This document shows positions 53,770-63,110 of a stretch of DNA of 63,110 nt, one piece after another; the stretch's first letter is position 1; every line of letters begins with the position of its first letter. Below the pieces are notes generated by a model, which did no database searches, was not told where the DNA came from, and saw nothing but the letters and a program-made list of their open reading frames with translations. The stretch is from Trebouxia sp. TZW2008 (Eukaryota; Chlorophyta; Trebouxiophyceae; Trebouxiales; Trebouxiaceae), in NCBI GenBank assembly GCA_002118135.1, contig BDIU01000408.1, forward strand, positions 1 to 63,110, given 5' to 3'. The position numbers and the translations under genes were made by a program.

Positions 53770-56700
53770 GATTTACAGCCGAGAAAACCATTTCTACGGA
53801 CTGTGTCAAGCAGTAGTCTGCAGAGATGAGCTCACAGCTGAGCATGCTCAAAGCCACTGTCCCGAATGCATGCTGTAGTGCTGACTACAACTAGACAAAA
53901 ACAATGACTAAAACGCTCTCAGCTTGACATGTGCTCTCAGCTTCAACATGGTGCACAGCCCAGAAGATCATTTTTGCGGACTGTGTCAAGCGATAGTCTG
54001 CAGAGATGAGCTCACAGCTTCACCAAACTAGACATTGATGTCTCCCTTGAATGCTGCAGTGCGGACTGCAACTAGACAAGAACAATGAATAAGACACTGT
54101 CAGGTTGACATGTGCTCTCAGCTTCAACATGGTGTACAGCCCAGAAGATCATTTCTGCGGACTGTGTCAAGCAATAGTCTGGAGAGATGAGCTCACAGCT
54201 GTACTCAAAGGTAACGTCCCCAATGAATGCTGTAGTGCTGACTACGGCTAGACAAGAACAATGACTAAGACACTATCAGCTTGACATGTGCTCTCAGCTT
54301 CACCATGGTGTACAGCCAAGAAGATCATTTCTCCGCACTGTGTCAAACGATAGCCTGCAGAGATGAGCTCACAACTTAACCAAACTAAACATTAATGTCC
54401 ATAATGACTGCTGTATTGCTGACTATGGCTAGACAACAACAATGACTAACACACTGTCAGCTTCAACATGGTGTACAGCCAAGAAGATCATTTCTGTGGA
54501 CTGTGTCAAACGATAGCCTGCAGAGATGAGGTCACAACTTAAGCAAAATGACCATTGATGTCCCCAATGAATGCTGTATTGCTGACTATGGCTAGACAAA
54601 AACAATGACTAACACACTTTCACCTTCAACATGGTGTACAGCCCAGAAGATCATTTTTGCGGACTGTGTCAAGTCATAGTCTGCAGAGATGAGCTCACAG
54701 CTTCACCAAAGTAACATTGATGTCCCCAATGAATGCTGTATTGCTAACTACGGCTAGACAAATACAATCACTGAGACACTGTCAGCTTGACATGTGCTCT
54801 CAGCTTCAACATGGTGTACAGCCCATAAGATGATTTCTGCGGACTGTGTCCAGCAACAGTCTGCAGATATGAGCTCACAGCTGTACTCGACGCTGATATT
54901 CCCAATGAGGTGACTGCGGCCTGACAAGAATAACGAGTAAGACATTGTGCACAGCCCAGAAGATCATTTCTGCGGACTGTGTCAATCGATAGTCTGCAGA
55001 GATGAGCTCACAGCTTCACCAAACTAAACACTGATGTCCCCAACAAATGCTGATTGCTAACTATGGCTAGACAAAAACAATGACTAAGACATGGTGCACA
55101 GCCCAGAAGATCATTTCTGCGGACTGTGTCAAGCCATAGTCTGCAGAGATGAGCTCACAGCTTCACCAAATTAAAGATTGATGTCCCCAATGAATGCTGT
55201 ATTGCTAAGTACATCTAGACAAAAACAATGAATAACATGGTGTACAGCCCATAAGATGATTTCTGCGGACTGTGTCCAGCAACAGTCTGCAGATATGAGC
55301 TCACAGCTGTACTCAACGCTGATACTCCCAATGAGGTGACTGCGGCCTGACAAGAATAACGAGTAAGACGTTGTGCACAGCCCAGAAGATCATTTCTGCG
55401 GACTGTGTCAAGCGATAGTACGCAGAGATGAGCTCACAGCTTCACCAAACTAAACACTGATGTCCCCAACAAATGCTGATTGCTAACTATGGCTAGACAA
55501 AAACAATGACTAAGACATGGTGCACAGCCCAGAAGATCATTTCTGCGGACTGTGTCAAGCCATAGTCTGCAGAGATGAGCTCACAGCTTCACCAAATTAA
55601 AGATTGATGTCCCCAATGAATGCTGTATTGCTAAGTACATCTAGACAAAAACAATGAATAACATGGTGTACAGCCCAGAAGATCATTTCTGCAGACTGTG
55701 TCAAGCAACAGTCTGCAGATATGAGCTCACAGCTATACTTGACGCTGTTATCCCCAATGAGGTGACTACGATCGGACAAGAACAATGACTAAGACATGGT
55801 GCACAGCCCAGAAGATCATTTCTGCGGACTGTGTCAAGCGATAGTACGCAGAGATGAGCTCACAGCTGACCCAAACTAAACATTGATGTCTCCATTGAAT
55901 GCTGTATTGCTAAGAACGGCTAGACAAAAACAATGACTAAGACATGGTGCACAGTCCAGAAGATCTTTTCTGCGGACTGTGTCAAGCGATAGTCTGCAGA
56001 GATGAGCTCACAGCTGTACTCAACGGTAATGTCCCCAATGCATGCTGTAGTGCTGACTACGGCTAGACAAGAACAATGACTGGCACACTGTCAGCTTGAC
56101 ATGTACTCACAGCTTGATGTCGATGTACAGTACAGAAGATCATTTCTGTGGACTGTGTCAAGCAATAGTCTGCAGAGATGAGCTCACAGCTGAACGAATG
56201 CTGTAGTGCTGACCACGGCTGGCCAAGAACAATGAATTAGACACTGCCAGCTTGACATGTGCTCTCAGCTTCAACATGGTGTACAGCCCAGGAGATCATT
56301 TCTGCGGACTGTGTCAAGCCATAGTCTGCAGAGATGAGCTCACAGCTGAGCATACTCAACAATACTGTCTCCATTGAATGCTGTAGTACTGACTACGGCT
56401 ACACAAGGACAATGACTGAGACACTGTCAGCTTGACATGTGCTCTCAACTTCAACATGGTGCACAGCCCACAACATCATTTCTGCAGACTGTGTGAAGCC
56501 ATAGGCTGCAGAGATGAGCTCACAGCTGTACGAATGCTGTAGTGCTGACTACAACTACACAAGGACAATGACTGACACTGTCAGCTTGACATGTGCTCTC
56601 AACTTCAACATGGTGTACAGTCCAGAAGATCATTTCTGTGGACTGTGTCAAGCAATAGTCTGCAGAGATGAGCTCACAGCTTCACCAAACTAAACATTGA

Positions 56701-57200
56701 TATCCCCAATGAATGCTGTAGTGTTGACTACGGCTAGACAAGAACAATGACTGAGACAATGTCAGCTTGACGTGTGCTCTCAGCTTCAACATGGTGCACA
56801 GCCCAGAAGATCATTTCTTCGGACTATGTCAGAGACGAGCTCACAGCTGAATTAACCTAAATATTGATATCTCCATTGAATGCCGTGGTGCTGACTACAG
56901 CTAGACAAGCACAATGACTAAGACACTGTCAGCTTGACATGTGCTCTCAGCTTCAACATGGTGCACAGCCCCAAAGATCATTATTGTGGACTGTGTCAAA
57001 CGATAGTCTGCAGAGATGAGCTCACAACTTCACCAAACTAAACATTGATGTCTCCATTGAATGATGTAAGGCTGACTACTACAGCTCAACAGAAGCTATG
57101 ACTGAGAGACTGTCAGTTTGACATGATGTACAGCCCAGAGGCTCACTTGTGCGGACTATGACAAGCAACAGTCTGCAGAAATGAGCCTACACTCTTGAAA
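53770..57200 (+). repeat. Family A ~180-bp satellite, main array
   Basis: About 20 units, mostly 130-181 bp because of deletions, with the landmarks CAGCCCAGAAGATCATTTC, TGCGGACTGTGTCAAGC, TCTGCAGAGATGAGCTCACAG and GACTACGGCTAGACAA. Two successive blocks, 54814-55239 and 55240-55665, are near-identical three-unit higher-order repeats with an exact period of 426 bp. Open frames inside are translations of the satellite. It is the inverted counterpart of the array at 15.3-16.0 kb. Confidence 0.95.
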
Positions 57201-57646
57201 CTGGAACTTGACGTTTGGTCCCAGCTTAAACTTGGCCTGCAGCCCACAGAATTCTTTTCACAGACTATGTCAATCAATAGTCTGCGGACACAGGCTTGCT
57301 ACTGTGCCATTATACATGCTGACTAGGTGTGCAGGGTGCAATATAGACATCTGTGAGCACAGCAAGCTATACTTAGAACTATCCCCTACAGGTTGTTTCA
57401 CAATTGTAGTTCCTGGGTACTGTAGTTGTGCTGTACTTGTCCAGATCCAGGTCCAGACCTGGTTTGCAGTGGGCCAACGCTGTGTCAAACCCAGGTCAGA
57501 TCTAGATGTGCCCCCACGCTAGGGCTCTGGTTGAGCCCTTCCCGTCATGACGCCTAGCATGCCCCTTTTCAAGGGGCAGCTGATTGCTTCTGTGCATATC
57601 AATTTGTGAGCTGAGTACTCACTTCTGACATGCACAAAATGCTTAC

Positions 57647-57890
57647 CAGAACAGGTGAAGCACGTTTGTCTTGACCACTGGGCTTGCCTTGATCTGTTCT
57701 GAGGGAACCATTTTGGGGGCTTAAAAAAAGTATTGCAATGTTGTGTTTTGTCTTCATGGCAGTGCAAGCCCCTGAATGAGAGCCTGCACTGCCACCAGAG
57801 ACACTCATAAGCTAACGAGGTCATCTTGATGTATGACATACATCTCTGTGATTTGCAACATGTGAAATGGGTTTTGTGTGTATGCGACAC
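57647..57890 (-). CDS. Hypothetical exon with donor site
   Basis: Minus-strand frame(s) end at a consensus-like donor (CTG/GTAAGC at 57646-57641). One frame is Cys-rich (YECLWWQC; TCFTCS) and the other is polar (SGGSAGSHSGACTAM). Which one is used is unclear. The palindromic CCAGGTC cluster lies about 130 bp downstream. Confidence 0.3.
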
Positions 57891-58749
57891 TTGTCAGATG
57901 GTATCTTGACTCTCAATCTATTGCAGGATGTCCAACCTTGTCACGTTGAGGGAGAAAGCACTCAGATGTCAGCCAAGCCTCCAGCTGCATCAAGCAAAAG
58001 CTCGTTATGACAAACCAGCCCGCCTAAGAAAATGACCTTGCGCATTATGGATGAAGTGCAAAATTACCATCAGTTCAATGAGCAACAGTGATTGCGCTAC
58101 TCATGGCACAAGCTGCAACTTTGAGAGGCTTGTTCATGTTGGGTTACCAGTACATGTGCTATCTGAGAGAGGCACAGTCCACTGACTTCTACAACCAATC
58201 AATTTGCAAATAAATGCATATAATCCTTGAGCTGGAAGTCAATCAAACGCTCCAGCAGGTTTGTTACAGGTATACTGCGACACCTTATTGCTGCTGTTAT
58301 ACGAGACTGGCAGTGGCATCTGAAAACTGGTCATGTTTCTCAATCATGACAGACATTCAAGACAACCCCATTTGACGGTGTAGCTACTTTTTTGACCTGT
58401 GGTCGATCCAGCCTCTACACAAGTTGCTGCTGAGACGCGCACTTTGACAACTACTTTCAGCGCCAGAGCAAACCGATGTATGATGGCTATACAGCGAATG
58501 CAAGAGCGTTACTCTTATTAGAACATCATTTATGTAGCATATGCTGTTAGCACAGCTCGACCAGGTGGCCAATGGGCTACCACAGCACTCCATAACTTGG
58601 AAGCAGATCTCCTAGATGTTGAAAAAACAAGGTCTGTCGCGGTTTGAAATTTTGTCTTGCTTGACACAGTTGACTATACACGTTTGCTCAGCTGGTCATT
58701 CAGTGCTTTTGCTTTGCAATACGTAATACCTTGGCAAGGTTCTTAGTTC

Positions 58750-60450
58750 ATGTTGAGGCCAGTAGGAGGACACATGTGCATGAAGATGTTTGAAGCAACA
58801 GCAATGGACAATAACTTGGGATACTTACACGTTGCTTTGTTCCAGAAACAATTAGACATGATGAGGCCCATCAAGGGTGTCAGCAATACAGCAACAACAT
58901 GGATACATGTCGCAAATTTGGGATCATACAAACTTGTTTGTGATAGCACAAGAGGTCAGCTCTGCAGAAATCACAAGCAGTTCATTTTAATGCTGAGATG
59001 TGCAAATGCCAGCACATGTACTTGGGTGTCATGCACGCGACCTGAGATTGCTAACATCATGCTCAAACAACACATCAGTTCGTAAAACATGCTGCATGTC
59101 GCAACTTGCCATTCATCGCCTGACGTGACTACACACAAAGCCCCACACTGCGTTCTGAGCTCATGTGCAACATGGTGAAGAGGTACTCAATACACAAGCA
59201 CTGTTGAAACTTCCCAAACGGCCAATCCATGCCTGTGCTGGCAAGCTTTTCAATATTTTGCACACGATTACTGATTTGGCGTTGATGAAGATGGCAAATG
59301 TTATCTGCACTGCTTACAGCAGCCCTCTTGCTGATTTTGTCGTTGACTGCTACTTTGTTGATGTGTTAGGCAGCTGCAGCCCCCTGTACACTTTGCTCAC
59401 ATTGTGCAGAGGCAGACTTCACAGCACTTGCATTGAAGCTTGATCTAGCAACTGATTGTATGCACTAAGTCGTTCGGGTCAGGGGGTTTGTAGGCTCAGC
59501 AATTCATGTCAGCTGCTCTATGCGCAAGTTACAACTGCAGTTGCCATTGGGCCATTAGAGAGTTGTCTCCATCGCTTGGAGTGCTGCATTGGCTTTCCAT
59601 CTCAGACAAGCATACCAGGTACAAAGGCACAAGATCTATTGCTCTTGAGTGTCAGGATGGTCTTACAACCTGACACTGATCTTATAGGAAGAAACCCCTA
59701 CTGTTGATATGCAAGGCCTTCCGGCAGTGCATTCCTGTTGGCTATGGGTTTCAGCAGAGCTGCAGAGAAAAGGTGTTACAGAAGATACACAACTTGGTGG
59801 TCGAAACGCAGAACATGGAGCGCGGTGTAAGTTACAGTGCTGATGAAAGTGGCCATACTGCTATTTTATGGTGCCAAGACAAGTAAGTTGCACGAGTGTC
59901 TCCAGATTCATTTGGACTGCTTAGACATGATGAATCCCTGGATCCTAAGCACACTGACCGCAAGTTCAGTTGCAACATGCTTGGCTGTGATTTGTCAGGT
60001 CAGCTGTCATATGTCAGCTCAGGCGCAATCTTTGAGCTGTACATCTTTTGTCGACAGGCCAAAGCACCAGTGTCAATGTGCATCTTGACACTTCACAGCC
60101 GTCTGCTTTTCAACCGACCTGAAGCACTAACACCATGTGACAGCAGCAAGATATGATAGCAGTGAGAAGCAGTACAAGCAGACCATTGACAGCACAGCTG
60201 TTTAAATTGCAGCCGCAGATGCACTTGCTCAGACAGCGCTGGTACTCTGTTGTCTGCTAGCTCCAACTAGCAGACACAGATACAGCTACAAATACTGAGA
60301 ATGGGATGCATTTTGCCAGACTTGGGATGCTTGTGACTGTGGATGTTGTTGCAGCCAGTGACTTTGTGGTTGCACCACAAAGTACCCCTGGCAGACCTGA
60401 TTGCATGCTAGACATTGGACTGCTCTTCCAATGCGCATTGCTGTGGCTTG
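58750..60450 (+). CDS. Weak plus-strand multi-exon gene(s)
   Basis: Ordered plus-strand segments look coding. 58750-59085 contains QLCRNHKQFILMLRCANAS. 59165-59443 contains KLFNILHTITDLALMKMANV. 59704-59886 contains CREKVLQKIHNLVVETQNME and ends at a perfect GTAAGT donor at 59881. 59896-60156 contains FELYIFCRQAKAPVSMCIL. 60275-60449 contains ARLGMLVTVDVVAASDFVVA and ends in a stop. No recognised domain; whether this is one gene or several decayed ones is unclear. Confidence 0.35.
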
Positions 60451-60689
60451 CTCAGCAGTGACAGCCTCTTGAGATTGATGCATTCCCTTCCACATCTGGC
60501 ACAAGGCTAGTTGGAACCTGCATACCATCTTGCACGTGACAAATTAGCTGAAGCCCTTGCAACATTGGTCTGCTTTGGAGCTGGCTGACTTGGCGAACAT
60601 CACAGTAAAGCAGCTTCAGGCTTGCAAAGCAGATCATTGCAATATGCATGAAAGACCAAAGGCTGTTACCCGTCTACCGGACCGCTGCA

Positions 60690-61080
60690 TTCTCAAAATG
60701 ACTTGCCGCTGAGCTGACTGCTAAGCACAATTGAGCTGGCAAGGTGATGATGATGGCTATGAAGTAAGGGGTTCAGCAGCTTGTGCACACCGTTTACAGC
60801 TTGCGCTTTGCGGATTGAAGTGGGATCAGGTACCAATCTAGTCAACCACCAAGCTGACAATGGTCAACTGAGTTGACTAATCGTTGCAGCTAAGTTGACA
60901 GTTTTGATGCAGATGGTTATGAAACAGGTAGCTTGATGCACATGTTGCAGGGCACATAGAGCACCTGGCCTGTGCCACGTGAGAATGAGTGACCAGCAGT
61001 ATGGTCATCAGCGCTGACATATTGCAATTTGAGCTGACCGTCTGCTACGACTGAGCTGAAAACAGTAGACTATCCAATTT
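60690..61080. repeat. Sparse family S copies
   Basis: About ten widely spaced GAGCTGAC/AGTTGAC cores in the left-TIR orientation, strongly diverged, mixed with unique sequence. From 61081 to about 61600 I see no repeat or convincing gene. Confidence 0.5.
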
Positions 61081-61599
61081 ACGGCAAGACAATCTTGCAG
61101 GGGCTAGGGGAGAAAGAAAATCCAAAAAACCCAAATGCGCTACGAAAGTTTGCCACCCATGAATAAGTTGTGAGCATGCATGTTGCATGCGTTGAATAGC
61201 CACACTGTTCATGATGAGACTGAAACCACTTCAGAGCAATGAAAAGGAAGGGCAAAGACATCCGCCATCATTGTTCTCTTTCCAAACATCACTGTGTCTC
61301 TTAATACCTTCGTCAGTCAATGTGATGGTGCTTCACCACTGAGTATTCATACTCTCTTGCCTGCATGTAATACATTGCTCTTAAATCCTGGCTAGTACAC
61401 ATCACGGGCAAAACTGCTGCACATCAGCTACACATCACCTTGATGCGTGAGGGCAGGTCATACACCCATTGGCGCTTCACCTGTGGTACTGGACCCTTTG
61501 AGTCAAGGTACATTCTTTCGAAATCCATCATTCAGATTTGTCTCAAACGGCTGCAAGCCTTAGTGACTTTTCAAGTATCTTGGTTCCCTGCAATCCACC

Positions 61600-62262
61600 A
61601 GCTTTTCGAAGTCAGCTGGCTGTGTGCAGCGGGGCTGACAGTGAGTCCAGCTGCACACATTCAAGATCCCTGCAATCTGTTAGCCCAGCTTTGGCCTGTC
61701 AGCTCAGCTGCAAGTTAACCGCTGCACTTCAGACTGCCGACTTGGCGATCTGTCTGCTTTGGCTGCGGCTGGTCAGCTGAGCTGCATTTTTTCAGCTTGG
61801 CTGCCAGATTTCAACACTTTTCAGTCTGCCTGCAATTACTTGGCTCGGCTGCATTCAGTCAGCACTGCTGCACAGTGTCACCTCCTTTGCAGCTCTGCCC
61901 TCGATCATGTCAGATCAGCCACAGTCTGTCAGCTCAGCTGTATTCTGTCAGCTCAGCTGCAATCTATCTGCTCTAACGTATGCTGTCATGCTCAATTGTG
62001 TCATCTGCTGTAACCAGACATCAGCTCAGGTTTGGAATGCAAGGCTCCTTTGCAATTCGTCATCTCAGCTACAGTCTGTCTACTCAGGTCATGATTCTGT
62101 CAGCTTGGCAGCAGTATGTCAGCGCAGTCTGTCAGCTCAGCTGCAATACGGCAGCTCAGCTTGCGATGTTTCAACTCAGCTGCACCCTGTTAGCTCAGGT
62201 CAAACCCGTCAACTCAGCTGCCGTGTCAGCTGCAACTTTTGCAGAGATTGCAGCTGAGCTGC
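61600..62262. repeat. Family S block leading into the right TIR
   Basis: About 30 copies of the TCAGCTCAGCTGCA core in continuous array, merging into the S module of the right TIR. Plus-strand frames of 80-116 codons here are repeat translations. The left arm has no matching block directly inside its TIR, so the two subterminal regions are asymmetric. Confidence 0.85.
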
Positions 62263-63110
62263 ACCCTGTTGTCTCGGATGACACTTGTCATCTCAGCTGC
62301 GACGTGTTGGCTGAGCTGTAGTCTGTCCACTCGGCTGCAGTCTATCAACTCAACCGTATTTTGTCAGCTTGGCTGTGATATGTCAGCTGACAATCTGCCA
62401 TATGCTAAGCTAGCACTCTGCAGCCAAGCTGACCAAATGCAGCCGAGCTGACATAAGTGAACTTTTCCTGTGCTTCAGCCCACCCTCCAAATCAGAACGA
62501 CGCCAAACCATCGGCTTGACGATTCGCAAGTTGCTCATTCAGATGCACGGCAAGGCTACTCCAAATCGTCACAACAAAATCGTTTCATCTCCTCTCGAAA
62601 CCGATTTTATTCTCTCTGATCGGAGGAAAACAATTGGATTGCTCATCTTTGGCTCGACCAACCCTCCCAATCGGTATGTTTTCGGATGCAGCAGTGATTG
62701 GTGAGCTGGGATCAGCATCACAATGCATAATCAACTGATGATGTTCTGAGCATACACACTCGTGCTTGCATTGGTGTTATGCACATATGAGCACTGTACT
62801 GAGAGCTCGAGCCAATTGCAGAAAAGGATCTATGTAGACCCATCTGTGTCAAGAGTCTGCATTAGTGACAGAGGCACCTGTTGTACTCCTGGCTCTATAG
62901 CTAGCTCCTATACACCACATCCCAACGTTACATGTGCAATGAAGCTGGAGCTGTCGGCCCGAATAGCATGCATTCAGGCTGCAGTGAAGCTGCATGTTAT
63001 TGCGTCAATGAAAAGCATGCCTTGTTGCATTCACAAGATAACAAATCTTACAGGTCTATAAGATGCGTATGAGCCCCTCAGCTTATCTTAAGGCTGCTGA
63101 TGTTATCAAC
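62263..63110. repeat. Right terminal inverted repeat
   Basis: Reverse complement of positions 5-834 with modest divergence. Examples are a ~6-bp insertion relative to the left copy near 63030 and a ~11-bp difference near 62950. Module order from inside to outside is S, C, B, unique outer part. It ends exactly at GTTATCAAC with no flanking bases in the window. Confidence 0.95.

Noticed and set aside
53821..55785. Several ~60-codon minus-strand frames with near-identical peptides (SVEYSCELISADCC)
   Set aside because: They are translations of the family A satellite and recur with its period.
61440..62451. Overlapping plus-strand frames of 80-116 codons, Gln/Ser/Leu/Cys-rich
   Set aside because: They are translations of family S AGCTGA repeats in all three frames, as are 24379-23996 and 10918-10604 on the minus strand.
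1..63110. Polinton/Maverick or other large DNA virus
   Set aside because: Long TIRs and size would fit, but no polymerase B, integrase, packaging ATPase, protease or capsid motif was seen in any frame.
1..63110. CRISPR array
   Set aside because: The short repeats are degenerate, have no unique spacers of constant length, and the genome is clearly eukaryotic.
1..63110. LTR or non-LTR retrotransposon
   Set aside because: No reverse transcriptase, RNase H or zinc-knuckle Gag pattern was recognised; the 14.9-kb frame, first considered a Gag fragment, fits a recombinase core-binding domain better.
1..63110. tRNA or rRNA genes
   Set aside because: No cloverleaf-like GGTTCGA/anticodon arrangement or rRNA core sequence was noticed by reading; a covariance-model scan would be needed to exclude tRNAs fully.

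Overview
The window is one complete, end-to-end unit. The first bases (from position 5) and the last bases (to 63110) are inverted copies of each other over about 830-850 bp, so a roughly 63-kb DNA element is bounded by long, slightly diverged terminal inverted repeats (TIRs). It is eukaryotic: several genes only make sense when joined across GT-AG introns of about 70-190 nt, and the joined frames stay open. The proteins carry JmjC, RRM, MYND, C2H2 and OTU-type domains. Two interstitial TTTAGGG tracts fit a plant/green-algal-type telomere repeat, although other algae and protists use it too. I cannot name the species.

Layout. The left arm (1-11 kb) holds the TIR, a large OTU-like gene (1.7-3.4 kb) and blocks of repeats. 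The repeats fall into families: an AGCTGA-rich ~20-bp degenerate repeat (family S), a ~200-250 bp satellite-like repeat (family B), a ~200 bp repeat (family C), a ~180 bp satellite (family A) and a composite block (family D). Copies of S, C and B make up most of the TIRs, and internal blocks keep the same S-C-B order. From 11.5 to 18.3 kb lie broken pieces: a subtilase fragment, a frameshifted copy of the 37-kb gene, two pieces that resemble the ends of a tyrosine recombinase on either side of a family A array, an orphan last exon related to the 52-kb gene, and an intact two-exon MYND gene.

The core (20-42 kb) is the best gene-bearing part. It has a clean two-exon orphan gene (20.5 kb), a small Cys-rich module followed by a JmjC demethylase-like gene (25.6-28.1 kb), an RRM gene (30.9 kb), a zinc-finger gene (31.0-32.1 kb), a second copy of the Cys-rich module followed by a second, different JmjC gene (33.3-35.5 kb), a 351-residue orphan gene (37.0-38.1 kb) and a quasi-RRM gene (42.0-41.4 kb).

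The right arm (42-63 kb) has many short unresolved exons, a three-exon Cys-rich gene (52.8-52.0 kb), a ~3.4 kb family A array with a 426-bp higher-order period (53.8-57.2 kb), weak exons at 58.7-60.4 kb, family S repeats and the right TIR.

Taken together it looks like a giant, partly decayed eukaryotic mobile element or linear replicon carrying chromatin and RNA-binding cargo. No intact transposase, polymerase or capsid gene was recognised. The best candidate for a mobility enzyme is the decayed tyrosine-recombinase-like locus at 14.9-16.3 kb. Where only short open frames exist, strand and exon limits are uncertain and are marked so.
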